Shown: positions 26,841 to 37,501 of the stretch, piece by piece
Layout: every line of letters begins with the position of its first letter
Position numbering within the stretch: the first letter of the stretch is position 1
NCBI RefSeq assembly: GCF_014646255.1
Contig: NZ_BMNC01000002.1
Coordinates: forward strand, 62,001-126,000
DNA from: Lentzea pudingi
Lineage (GTDB): Bacteria; Actinomycetota; Actinomycetes; Mycobacteriales; Pseudonocardiaceae
DNA length: 64,000 bases
Reading direction: 5' to 3'
The notes under the pieces: generated by a model
Databases searched by the model: none
The model's input: the letters and a program-made list of their open reading frames with translations, nothing else
Told to the model about the DNA's origin: nothing
Position numbers and translations under genes: made by a program

Positions 26841-27712
26841 GCACCGGAATCGTCCGAGTACGCACGTCCGCCGACCCGGCCACCGCCTACCGGGCGTTGA
26901 CGACGGCCGACGACCTGCGCGTGTGGCTGGCCGAACATGCCGACGTGGACCTCGAACACGGCGTGTACGAGTTCTGGGGGCGCTACACGCCCGACGGCGA
27001 GCGCGGCCGGCAGAAGCTGCTGGACGTCACCTCTTCTTCGGTGCGCTTCTCGTGGCTGCTCAAGGGCACCGAGTACACGATCGAACTCGGCGTGGAGGAG
27101 CGCGACGGCCAGACGCTGATCGTGGCGACGCAGTCCCCGTACCCGGAGTGGGGCGCGGGCATCGAGGACGAGGGCGGGGCGGGCGTCATCCACACGTTCT
27201 GGTCGCTGACCCTCGCGAACCTGGTGGAGCACGTCGAAGGCCGGCCGGTGTTCGCGCTCTGCGACTTCTCGACGCCGGAGCAGCGGATCGAGGTCGACAT
27301 CGCGGCGCCGCCCGCGGCGATCATCAACGCCCTGACCGACGCCGACGTGTTCGCGCGGTACTTCGGTGCCCGGTGCTCGATCGAGCCGCACGTCGGCGGC
27401 CGGTGGGCCATGGGGAGCTTCGAGGAGGAGCCGAACCCGGCGAAGATCATCGCCCTCGACGAGGAGCGCTTCGCGATCGAGTTCCCGGACGGGATGGTGT
27501 CGTCCTGGGAGCTGAAGGGCTCGGAGGGCAAGACGCGGCTGACGTTCGTGCAGAGCGGCTTCGACGTGACCGATCCGCCCTACGGCTCGTGGATGGGCTG
27601 GCTGTCCGGGTTCGCGGACATGCGCCGCATGCTGGAGCTGCCTTCGTGGCGTCCGATGTGGCACTCGTACGAAGCGCCCGGCTTGCCCAACGGAGTACTC
27701 GTCCTCGAATGA
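26837..27712 (+). CDS. tandem SRPBCC/AHSA1-domain protein
   Basis: A 291-residue protein with two START-like lipid or ligand pockets in a row. The first (residues 1-140) opens VRVRTSADPATAYRALTTADDLRVWL; the second (about 150-285) opens IEVDIAAPPAAIINALTDADVFARYFG and carries the AHSA1 signature VGGRWAMGSF and TRLTFVQSGF. A GGGAGA site precedes the ATG, which overlaps the regulator stop. A strong terminator follows. The ligand is unknown; regulation by the upstream ArsR protein is likely. Confidence 0.85.
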   Translation: MSTGIVRVRTSADPATAYRALTTADDLRVWLAEHADVDLEHGVYEFWGRYTPDGERGRQKLLDVTSSSVRFSWLLKGTEYTIELGVEERDGQTLIVATQSPYPEWGAGIEDEGGAGVIHTFWSLTLANLVEHVEGRPVFALCDFSTPEQRIEVDIAAPPAAIINALTDADVFARYFGARCSIEPHVGGRWAMGSFEEEPNPAKIIALDEERFAIEFPDGMVSSWELKGSEGKTRLTFVQSGFDVTDPPYGSWMGWLSGFADMRRMLELPSWRPMWHSYEAPGLPNGVLVLE

Positions 27713-27727
27713 TCGGGCGTGAAACAG

Positions 27728-27762
27728 ACGGGTGAGAGCCAGATCATTCGGCTCTCACCCGT
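27728..27762 (+). terminator. intrinsic-type terminator after AHSA1 gene
   Basis: Arms of 13 bases (ACGGGTGAGAGCC / GGCTCTCACCCGT) around a 9-base loop, followed by TTTG. It starts 16 bases after the stop. Confidence 0.85.
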
Positions 27763-27793
27763 TTGCGCCTGGATTTCGTCGGCTCTGGATCGA

Positions 27794-27799
27794 TAACTT
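27794..27799 (+). promoter_or_regulatory. -10 element of the 26-residue membrane peptide
   Basis: TAACTT, then 7 bases, then the GTG at 27807. The arrangement matches the other leaderless genes of the window. Confidence 0.5.
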
Positions 27800-27806
27800 C
27801 GGGGTC

Positions 27807-27887
27807 GTGCTCGAATCAGCGCGCATCACCGTGGCAGCCGTGTTGATCGCCTTCTCCGTGGCGGCGGCGGTCCTGTTCAACTACTAG
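27807..27887 (+). CDS. 26-residue single-pass membrane peptide (small ORF)
   Basis: The frame GTG...TAG encodes 26 residues beginning MLESARITVAAV and ending in LFNY, nearly all of it one hydrophobic helix. A TAACTT -10 box lies 7 bases upstream, and a strong terminator isolates it from the AHSA1 gene. Its stop overlaps the convergent VTT-like stop by 4 bases. No family is recognised. It could be a toxin-like or regulatory peptide, or a chance frame; the placed promoter makes chance less likely. Confidence 0.5.
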   Translation: MLESARITVAAVLIAFSVAAAVLFNY

Positions 27888-28390
27888 AACCAGGCCATGA
27901 CGACGGCCGGTGAGGCAGCGAGGAAGCTGAACCTCACGAACCGGCCCACCATGCCGGTGGCCACGAACATCGTCGTGGACATGCCCGCGAGTCCGGCGAG
28001 CACGCTCGTCGCCATGAACGGCGGCAGCCCGACCAGCGCGCTCACCCCGTGCGTGCCGGCCATCCAGTTCGGGTGCGCCCGGCACTTCACGTGGATCCAG
28101 TCGCCCCAGCGGTGCATGCGCGTACCCGGCCCGAACCAGCGCGCGAGCTTCGACGGCTTGCCGCCCGGCTTGCGGTGCAGGAACTTCGGCAGGTGGATGT
28201 CGCCGCGCGCGGCGTAGAAGTACAGCAACTTGCCCAGCACCTGGCCGACCGCCACCGAGAGGCCGACGATCCAGAACGACGTGTCCGGCCGGCGCGCGCA
28301 AAGTCCCAGGACGAACATCTCGATGCTGATCAGGGGAACGATGGCTGAGCCGAGCGCGACCCCGAAGGTGAGGGCGACCAAGGCGAGCAC
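27884..28390 (-). CDS. VTT-domain-like (DedA/YqaA type) membrane protein
   Basis: A 168-residue protein with about four membrane segments. GVSALVGLPPFMATSVLAGLAGMSTTMFVATGMVGRFVRF resembles the C-terminal half of VTT (SNARE-associated/DedA) proteins, including the glycine/proline loop and basic exit. The middle loop RKPGGKPSKLARWFGPGTRMHRWG is basic. DedA relatives flip lipids; the activity here is not known. The GTG start is preceded by TAACCT with 7 bases between. Confidence 0.7.
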   Translation of the reverse strand: MLALVALTFGVALGSAIVPLISIEMFVLGLCARRPDTSFWIVGLSVAVGQVLGKLLYFYAARGDIHLPKFLHRKPGGKPSKLARWFGPGTRMHRWGDWIHVKCRAHPNWMAGTHGVSALVGLPPFMATSVLAGLAGMSTTMFVATGMVGRFVRFSFLAASPAVVMAWF

Positions 28391-28397
28391 CCGGCCG

Positions 28398-28403
28398 AGG
28401 TTA
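28398..28403 (-). promoter_or_regulatory. -10 element of the VTT-like gene
   Basis: TAACCT, 7 bases before the GTG at 28390; no Shine-Dalgarno. Confidence 0.55.
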
Positions 28404-28411
28404 CACAGATC

Positions 28412-28954
28412 TCAGTCGCCGAGTCGGACCTCGAGCGGACCGGACACCCGGATCTCGCGCAGGGGACGCCCGCCTGCGTCCAACGTGCGCACAGTGCCAT
28501 CCCCCGTCCAGCCCAGTCGCTCGTAGAAGTTCCTGGACGCCTTGTCCGCCTCGGGCACCCACGCGATCCCGCGCGTCGCGCCCGTCTCGTGGAGCCTCTT
28601 CACGGCTTCGGCCAGGAGCCGCGTGCCGTGCCCGCGCCGGCCCCAGCGCGGTTCGACGAGGACGCTGACGAGCGCCGTGGTCTCCGCGTCCTCAGGCAGC
28701 GCCCCGTCCGCCCTGGCCACCTCGTCCTCCGGCGCCTTGCTCGCGACGACGAACCCGACCGTCCACTCCCCCTCGGTCGCCTTCAGCACCGCAGAGCTGC
28801 GGACGGCGTGCGACCACGCGTCGTCGGTGTCGAGCGCGTCGAGGACCTCCGGCGGCAGGAGTTCGGCGTAGGCGAGCCGCCACGTCTCCCGATGGATGCG
28901 GACGATCTCCGAAAGGTCAGCAGCGGTGGCGGTCTGGACGCCGGCGTCGGCCAT
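28412..28954 (-). CDS. GNAT-family N-acetyltransferase
   Basis: A 180-residue acetyl-CoA-dependent acetyltransferase. TALVSVLVEPRWGRRGHGTRLLAEAVKRL is the acetyl-CoA pyrophosphate loop and helix (motif A, RRGHGT), and KASRNFYERLGWTGDG is motif B. The N-terminus (VRIHRETWRLAYAELLP) is usual for the family. TAGGGT lies 6 bases before the ATG, so a leaderless mRNA is likely. The substrate is unknown. It is divergent from the YcaQ-family gene. Confidence 0.88.
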   Translation of the reverse strand: MADAGVQTATAADLSEIVRIHRETWRLAYAELLPPEVLDALDTDDAWSHAVRSSAVLKATEGEWTVGFVVASKAPEDEVARADGALPEDAETTALVSVLVEPRWGRRGHGTRLLAEAVKRLHETGATRGIAWVPEADKASRNFYERLGWTGDGTVRTLDAGGRPLREIRVSGPLEVRLGD

Positions 28955-28960
28955 GAACGC

Positions 28961-28966
28961 ACCCTA
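28961..28966 (-). promoter_or_regulatory. -10 element of the GNAT gene
   Basis: TAGGGT, 6 bases before the ATG at 28954. Confidence 0.55.
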
Positions 28967-28994
28967 TCGACGTCGAATTGTCAGGGGTGCGTGG

Positions 28995-29000
28995 CACCAT
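28995..29000 (+). promoter_or_regulatory. CACCAT -10-like element of the YcaQ-family gene
   Basis: CACCAT lies 7 bases before GTG at 29008. The same hexamer, also after TGG and with the same spacing, precedes the gene at 49823, which suggests a -10 variant. Confidence 0.4.
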
Positions 29001-29007
29001 CGGCGAC

Positions 29008-30222
29008 GTGCAGAGGATGAGTGCGGACGTGGCCCGTCGAATCGCGCTGGGCGCCCAGGGCTTCACCGACCTGAGGCCGCCCGCGGCCACCCGCAGACAC
29101 CTTCAACGCGTCCTGTCCCGCGTGCAGCTCCTGCAGATCGACTCGGTGAACGTGGCCGTGCGCGCGCACTACATGCCGCTGTTCTCCCGCCTGGGCGCTT
29201 ACTCGCCTTCGCTCCTGGACGAGGCGGCCTGGACGGATTCGGCCCGCAAGCCCCGCATGCTCGTGGAAACCTGGGCCCACGAAGCCTCTCTCGTCCCCGT
29301 CGCCGACTGGCCGCTGTTCCACTCGGGCGCGAAGAAGCGCGGCTGGTGGCAGAACTACCAGACGATCCTCGAACGCTCCCCGCAACTGGTGGACGACGTC
29401 CTGGCGGCAGTGAAGGAACTGGGCCCCATCGGCGCCGGCGCCCTGGAGAAGGCGCTCATGGGCGACCGCGGCCGCGCGAAGGGCCCCTGGTGGGACTGGT
29501 CGGAGGTCAAGCGCATCTGCGAGGTCCTGTTCGGCGTCGGCGTCCTCACCACCGGCACCCGCCGTTCGTTCGAACGCCTCTACGACCTGACCGAGCGCGT
29601 CATCCCGGCCGACGTCCTGGCACAGCAGTGGACTCCCGAGACGGGTGCCCGCGAACTGGTGTTGCGCTCCGCCGTCGCTTTGGGGGTGGCGACCGAACCC
29701 GACCTGCGCGACTACTACCGGCTGGATCCGCGCCGCTCCCAGGCCGCTGTCGCCTCGCTGGTGTCGGACGGCGTGCTGGAGCCTGTGGCGGTCGAGGGGT
29801 GGAAGGGCGTCGGGTACCGGCATGTCGAGGCTCGTGCGCCCCGCCGGGTCGTGGGGCGTGCGCTGTTGTGTCCGTTCGATCCGCTGATCTGGGAGCGGGC
29901 TCGGACCGAGCGGATCTTCGGGTTCCGGTACCGCATCGAGATCTACGTGCCGGAGCCTCGGCGGGTGCACGGGTACTACGTGTTCCCGTTCCTGCTCGAC
30001 GGCTCGCTCGTGGCCCGCGTGGACATCAAGGCCGATCGGGCCGCAGGGGTGCTGCGGGTGCAGTCGGCCTGGGCCGAGCCCGGGGTGGACCGCGGGCGGG
30101 TCGCCGTCGAGCTGGCGGCGGAGTTGCGGCACATGGCCGACTGGCTCGGGCTGGAGGCCGTTCTGGTGGTGCAGAAGGGTGATCTGGCGGCGGAACTGGC
30201 TGTGGCGGCCGCCAGGAACTGA
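29008..30222 (+). CDS. YcaQ/AlkZ-family DNA glycosylase (crosslink repair)
   Basis: A 404-residue winged-helix DNA glycosylase of the HTH_42 family. The motif LLQIDSVNV carries Q-hydrophobic-D, the catalytic pattern of the YcaQ (AlkX) branch rather than the Q-hydrophobic-Q of AlkZ. Three winged-helix segments follow, with LLCPFDPLIWERARTERIFGFRYRIEIYVP as the conserved C-terminal block. The family unhooks alkylation crosslinks. GTG at 29008 has a CACCAT box 7 bases upstream; ATG at 29017 is an alternative. The 48-bp hairpin repeat follows 11 bases after the stop. Confidence 0.87.
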   Translation: MQRMSADVARRIALGAQGFTDLRPPAATRRHLQRVLSRVQLLQIDSVNVAVRAHYMPLFSRLGAYSPSLLDEAAWTDSARKPRMLVETWAHEASLVPVADWPLFHSGAKKRGWWQNYQTILERSPQLVDDVLAAVKELGPIGAGALEKALMGDRGRAKGPWWDWSEVKRICEVLFGVGVLTTGTRRSFERLYDLTERVIPADVLAQQWTPETGARELVLRSAVALGVATEPDLRDYYRLDPRRSQAAVASLVSDGVLEPVAVEGWKGVGYRHVEARAPRRVVGRALLCPFDPLIWERARTERIFGFRYRIEIYVPEPRRVHGYYVFPFLLDGSLVARVDIKADRAAGVLRVQSAWAEPGVDRGRVAVELAAELRHMADWLGLEAVLVVQKGDLAAELAVAAARN

Positions 30223-30232
30223 CCGGATCCGC

Positions 30233-30280
30233 GCTGACGCAGGGGTACCCCCTGACCGGGAACCCCTGCGTTTCACCGTA
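30233..30280 (-). repeat. 48-bp dispersed hairpin element, copy 2
   Basis: Arms 30237-30246 and 30262-30271 form a perfect 10-pair stem, extendable through inner C and G runs. It matches 44 of 48 bases of 1178-1225 on the other strand. It lies between the convergent ends of the YcaQ-family gene and the dapB operon and could terminate both. Confidence 0.8.
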
Positions 30281-30299
30281 CTCCGCACCCCCGACAAGA

Positions 30300-32870
<2,571 letters not shown>

Positions 32871-32874
<4 letters not shown>

Positions 32875-35117
32875 TGAGCGGGAGCCGCCTCAGTCGCCTC
32901 GGTGGCCTCGACGGCCTCCGGGGCGTCAGCCGGCTTCGCGGCGTCGTCCTCGTTCACGACGACGAGGCTGATCTTGCCGCGCTGGTCGATGTCGGCGATC
33001 TCGACGCGGAGCTTGTCCCCGACCGAGACGACGTCCTCGACCTTCGCGATGCGCTTGCCGTTGCCCAGCTTCGAGATGTGGACGAGGCCGTCCTTGCCGG
33101 GCAGCAGCGAGACGAACGCGCCGAACGCGGCCGTCTTCACCACGGTGCCCAGGAAGCGCTCGCCGACCTTCGGCAGCTGCGGGTTCGCGATCGCGTTGAT
33201 CATGCCGATCGCGGCCTCGGCCGAGGGGCCGTCCGCCGCACCGACGTAGATCGTGCCGTCGTCCTCGATGGAGATGTCGGCACCGGTCTGCTCGGTGATC
33301 GAGTTGATCATCTTGCCCTTCGGGCCGATGACCTCGCCGATCTTGTCGGTCGGGATCTTGACCGACGTCACGCGCGGAGCGAAGGCGCTCATCTCGTCCG
33401 GGTCGGAGATGGCCTCGGCCATGACCTCGAGGATCGTGTAGCGCGCGTCGCGGGCCTGGCCCAGCGCCGCCGCCAGCACCTCGGACGGGATGCCGTCGAG
33501 CTTCGTGTCGAGCTGCAGCGCCGTCACGAACTCCTTGGTGCCCGCGACCTTGAAGTCCATGTCGCCGAACGCGTCCTCGGCACCGAGGATGTCGGTCAGC
33601 GCCACGTAGCGGGTCTCACCGTCGACCTCGTCGGAGACGAGGCCCATCGCGATGCCGGAGACCGGCGCCTTCAGCGGGACACCCGCGTTCAGCAGCGACA
33701 GGGTCGACGCGCAGACCGAGCCCATCGACGTCGAGCCGTTGGAGCTCAGCGCCTCGGACACCTGGCGGATCGCGTAGGGGAACTCCTCGCGCTTGGGCAG
33801 CACGGGCATGATCGCCCGCTCGGCCAGCGCGCCGTGGCCGATCTCGCGGCGCTTCGGCGAACCCACGCGGCCGGTCTCACCGGTCGAGTAGGGCGGGAAG
33901 TTGTAGTGGTGCAGGTAGCGCTTGTGCGTCTCGGGAGCGAGCGAGTCGATCTGCTGCTCCATGCGCAGCATGTTCAGCGTGGTGACACCCAGGATCTGGG
34001 TCTCGCCGCGCTCGAACAGCGCCGAACCGTGCGTCCTCGGGATCACGGCCACCTCGGCGCCGAGGTCACGGATGTCCGTGAGGCCGCGGCCGTCGATGCG
34101 GACCTTGTCGCGCAGGATGCGCTGGCGCACGAGCTTCTTGGTCAGCGAGCGGAACGCGGCGCCGACCTCCTTCTCGCGACCCTCGAACTGCTCGGCCAGC
34201 TTCTCGAGCGTGGCGGCCTTGACCTCGTCGAGCTTGGACTCGCGCTCGGCCTTGCCCGCGATGGTCAGCGCCTGGGCGAGCTCGCCGGACGCGGACGCCT
34301 CGACGGCCTCGAACGCGTCGGCCTGGTAGGCCGGGTACGTCGGGTACTCGCCGGTGGCCTTCGCGGCGACCTGGGCGAGCTGCGCCTGGGCCTCGCAGAG
34401 GACCTTGATGAACGGCTTGGCGGCCTCGAGGCCCGCGGCCACGACCTCTTCGGTCGGGGCGGTGGCGCCCTCGGCGATCATGTCGATCACGTTGTCGGTG
34501 GCCTCGGCCTCGACCATCATGATCGCGACGTCGCCGGAGTCGACCACGCGGCCCGCGACGACCATGTCGAACACGGCCTTCTCGAGCTGCTCGTAGGTCG
34601 GGAACGCGACCCACTGGCCCTCGATCAGAGCGACGCGGACGCCACCGATCGGGCCGGAGAACGGCAGACCCGCGAGCTGCGTCGACGCGGACGCGGCGTT
34701 GATCGCCACGACGTCGTACAGGTCCTTCGGGTTCAGGCTCATCACCGTGATGACGACCTGGATCTCGTTGCGCAGGCCGTCCACGAAGGACGGGCGCAGC
34801 GGACGGTCGATCAGGCGGCAGGTGAGGATGGCGTCCGTGCTCGGACGGCCCTCACGCCGGAAGAACGAGCCGGGGATGCGGCCCGCGGCGTACATGCGCT
34901 CCTCGACGTCCACCGTGAGGGGGAAGAAGTCGAAGTGCTCCTTGGGGTGCTTCGACGCCGTCGTGGCGCTCAGAAGCATCGTCTCGTCGTCCAGGTACGC
35001 CACCACGCTGCCGGCGGCCTGACGCGCGAGGCGCCCGGTCTCGAAGCGGATGGAGCGCGAGCCGAACTTGCCGTTGTCGATAACGGCAGTCGCCTCGTGG
35101 ACCTCGATGTCCGTCAT
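32871..35117 (-). CDS. pnp: polyribonucleotide nucleotidyltransferase (PNPase)
   Basis: A 748-residue 3'-5' phosphorolytic RNase and RNA polymerase; in actinobacteria it also works beside RNase E/J. Two RNase PH domains enclose an alpha-helical domain; [23 protein letters not shown] marks the active second domain. A KH domain ([30 protein letters not shown]) and an S1 domain ([20 protein letters not shown]) follow, then a Glu/Ala tail. GAGGAG lies 10 bases before the ATG. It heads a coupled four-gene operon. Confidence 0.97.
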
Positions 35118-35288
35118 TTACTTGTTGCTCCTCGTCTTTTGGACACCGCTCACGCGTTCTGACGAGGCCGGTCTTCGATTGAAGTCCCCTGGGGCGTTTC
35201 CACCAGGAGGCCACTACCGAGGACCGGCGCGGAAACTGCTTCGCGCGATGCGGGTCCTGTTTTTCTTGCCTCTTTGCAACCAGGGATC

Positions 35289-35294
35289 TGTATA
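35289..35294 (-). promoter_or_regulatory. candidate pnp -10 element
   Basis: TATACA, read toward pnp, lies just beyond the rpsO terminator. It would give pnp its own transcript with a leader of about 165 bases, a length that leaves room for structure. No convincing -35 is seen. Confidence 0.35.
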
Positions 35295-35307
35295 CACCCG
35301 GTTGTGC

Positions 35308-35345
35308 ACCGAGGGGGAGTGACCGGCCGGTCACTCCCCCTCGGT
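35308..35345 (-). terminator. perfect 38-base palindrome between rpsO and pnp
   Basis: The 19-base arms 35308-35326 and 35327-35345 are perfectly complementary, with no designed loop. It begins 6 bases after the rpsO stop. No U-tract follows, as is common in actinobacterial terminators. It could also be an RNase processing site between rpsO and pnp. Confidence 0.8.
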
Positions 35346-35350
35346 GGAAA

Positions 35351-35620
35351 TCACCTGCGCAGACCGAGGCGCTGGATCAGCGCGCGGTAGCGGTTGATGT
35401 CCACCTTGGTCAGGTAGTTCAGCAGACGGCGGCGACGGCCGACCATCAGCAGAAGGCCCCGGCGGGAGTGGTGGTCGTGCTTGTGCTGCTTGAGGTGCTC
35501 GGTGAGGTCGGCGATGCGCTTGCTCAGCAGAGCGACCTGCGCCTCGGTCGAGCCCGTGTCCGAGTCGTGCAGACCGTACTCACCGAGGATGGACTTCTTC
35601 TGATCCGTGGACAGTGCCAC
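35351..35620 (-). CDS. rpsO: 30S ribosomal protein S15
   Basis: An 89-residue primary 16S rRNA binder. The family blocks [48 protein letters not shown] are complete. The start is GTG with GGAG 9 bases upstream. The order rpsO then pnp is conserved in most bacteria. A long leader stem at 35644-35709 suggests autoregulation. Confidence 0.97.
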   Translation of the reverse strand: MALSTDQKKSILGEYGLHDSDTGSTEAQVALLSKRIADLTEHLKQHKHDHHSRRGLLLMVGRRRRLLNYLTKVDINRYRALIQRLGLRR

Positions 35621-35643
35621 TAGGTACTTCTCCTACTTGTTCA

Positions 35644-35709
35644 GGTCCGTGCGGCCCCACGCCCGCCGAATTGCTGGCCGGGGGTAGCCGGTACTGGCCG
35701 CCACGGACC
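35644..35709 (-). promoter_or_regulatory. structured rpsO leader, candidate S15 autoregulatory element
   Basis: GGTCCGTGCGGCC (35644-35656) pairs with GGCCGCCACGGACC (35696-35709), a 13-pair stem with one bulged G. The enclosed 39 bases can form an inner GC-rich hairpin. S15 represses its own mRNA through leader structures in several phyla, including Actinobacteria. The position, 24 bases before the rpsO start, fits. Confidence 0.5.
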
Positions 35710-35882
35710 GCAGCCAGACCCAACTGCGAAGGTTATCAGGCACTGTGCTCAGCGGCGCGCTGACGTGCGCAACCCCACCCGATCCACGGACGGGGGAAGC
35801 CGTCGGCGCTGCTCACGAGCCACCGTGAGGTGCGTGCCCATTGTGGTGCGCACCCGTTGTCCGTGCCAACCGATTTAACCGG

Positions 35883-35913
35883 AGGTGAATTCCCGCCGGC
35901 GGAAATCTCACCT
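35883..35913 (-). terminator. hairpin at the end of the XRE-type gene
   Basis: AGGTGA...TCACCT arms with further GGCGG/CCGCC pairing and one bulge. The hairpin includes the stop codon at 35908-35910. The rest of 35710-35880 shows no gene; it must hold the rpsO promoter on the minus strand. Confidence 0.5.
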
Positions 35914-36387
35914 GCTGGCGGCCCGGATGGCACGGCGGAACAGCTCCGCGATCGCCGGGAAGTCCTCGTGCAGCAGGTCGGCGGCCTGCTGCAGTTCGAG
36001 GCGGTCGGCGACCCGGCGAAGCACCGGGTACGCGACGCTCTCGTCGCCGTTGACCGGCAGCGAGTCACGGGACACCGTCGGCTTGGACTCGCGCACGTCG
36101 TCGAGCGCGCGTTGCAACGCCTCCGGCGCCCCGGTCGCCACGTCCGGCGTGAGGATCTTGCGCTCCAGCATGATCATGCGGGCGAGCACGGAGGGGTTGC
36201 CGATCTTCGCGCGGCGGCCGCTCATCACCTGGCTGAGCATCGGCGCGCTGATCCCGAGCACGTCCGCGAGCTGCGCCTGCGACACGTTGAAGGCCACGAC
36301 CAACCGGCGCACCCGGTCACCCAGAGGCTCCCCGTACCACTCCCGTTGCAGGGCGAGGTTGCGCTGAACGATCTTGTGGTCCTCCAC
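35908..36387 (-). CDS. XRE-type helix-turn-helix protein
   Basis: A 159-residue DNA-binding protein. Residues 20-75 hold the helix-turn-helix VSQAQLADVLGISAPMLSQVMSGRRAKIGNPSVLARMIML; the C-terminal helices (VLRRVADRLELQQAADLLHEDFPAIAELFRRAI) may dimerise. GTG at 36387 was chosen for GGAGAGG upstream; the frame stays open to 36435. It lies between rpsO and ribF. Targets unknown. Confidence 0.82.
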   Translation of the reverse strand: MEDHKIVQRNLALQREWYGEPLGDRVRRLVVAFNVSQAQLADVLGISAPMLSQVMSGRRAKIGNPSVLARMIMLERKILTPDVATGAPEALQRALDDVRESKPTVSRDSLPVNGDESVAYPVLRRVADRLELQQAADLLHEDFPAIAELFRRAIRAASR

Positions 36388-36472
36388 CTTGGCCTCTCCA
36401 GTAGCCCACACCCTGAACCCGCATCCTGCCAGCACGGTGGCTGCCGGAGGCGCACTTCGACCTATCTGACGG

Positions 36473-37405
36473 TCACGACTCGGTCAGCAGTTCCCTCGTT
36501 CGGTCTACATCTCGATGCATTTGTTCGAGCAGGGCCTCTACGGAGTCGTACTTCTCCATCTCGCGCAACCGCTCGATGAAGTCCACGGCGACGCGCTGGC
36601 CGTAGTAGTCCTCGTCGACGTCGAGCACGAACGCCTCCACGCGACGCTCCTTGCCGGAGAACGTCGGGTTGGTGCCGACGCTGACCGCGGCCTTGAGCGT
36701 CTTGCCCTTGGCATCGGTGAACCAGCAGGCGTAGATGCCGTCGGCCGGCACCGCCGCGAACTTGGGCGTGGACAGGTTCGCGGTCGGGAACCCCAGGTCC
36801 TTGCCGCGCCCGTCACCCTTGACGACGATCCCCTCGAGCCGGTGCGGCTTGCCCAGCGCCTCGGCCGCCGCCCGCACGTCCCCCGCGTCGATGCACGCGC
36901 GGACGTAGGTCGACGAGTACGTCACTTCCTCAGCGGACACCAGATCAGCCCCCTCGGTCACGAATCCGAACCGCTGCCCCAGCTGGCGCAGCATCGCGAC
37001 GTTACCGGCCGCCTTGAACCCGAAGCTGAAGTTCTCACCCACTACTACGGCAGCGGCGTGCAGCTTCTCGACGAGCACCTCGTGGACGAACTGGTCCGCG
37101 GGCATCCGGCTGGTCTCTAGGGTGAACGGCACCACCACGAAGTGGTCGACACCGAGCGCCTCGACCAGCTCGGCCCGCCGCCGCAACGTGGTGAGCTGCG
37201 CGGGATGGCTACCGGGCCGCACGACCTCGGACGGGTGGGGGTCGAAGGTCATCAGCACGGCCGGCAGGCCGCGCTGCCCCGCGAGCTCGACGGCACGCCC
37301 GATCAGGGCCTGGTGGCCTTTGTGGACACCGTCGAACACACCGATGGTCACCACGCAGCGGCCCCAGCCGCCGGGGAGGTGGTCAAGTCCGCGCCAGCGT
37401 TGCAC
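36473..37405 (-). CDS. ribF: bifunctional riboflavin kinase/FAD synthetase
   Basis: A 310-residue enzyme making FMN and FAD. The N-terminal nucleotidyltransferase half has IGVFDGVHKGHQALI (HxGH-type loop) and FSFGFKAAGN; the C-terminal kinase half has GRGKDLGFPTANLS. The GTG start is preceded by TAGGCT with 7 bases between, with no Shine-Dalgarno, so a leaderless mRNA is likely. The ribF-truB neighbourhood is conserved. Confidence 0.96.
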   Translation of the reverse strand: MQRWRGLDHLPGGWGRCVVTIGVFDGVHKGHQALIGRAVELAGQRGLPAVLMTFDPHPSEVVRPGSHPAQLTTLRRRAELVEALGVDHFVVVPFTLETSRMPADQFVHEVLVEKLHAAAVVVGENFSFGFKAAGNVAMLRQLGQRFGFVTEGADLVSAEEVTYSSTYVRACIDAGDVRAAAEALGKPHRLEGIVVKGDGRGKDLGFPTANLSTPKFAAVPADGIYACWFTDAKGKTLKAAVSVGTNPTFSGKERRVEAFVLDVDEDYYGQRVAVDFIERLREMEKYDSVEALLEQMHRDVDRTRELLTES

Positions 37406-37412
37406 GGTGATC

Positions 37413-37418
37413 AGCCTA
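37413..37418 (-). promoter_or_regulatory. ribF -10 element
   Basis: TAGGCT, 7 bases before the GTG at 37405. Confidence 0.6.
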
Positions 37419-37501
37419 CGACGGCGGCGAGAGCCGTCGCCCGCCCACCTCGCCAGGCGGTCACGGGTCGCGGCCAGGGCCTTGGAACGGGCAGAACTCG
37501 G

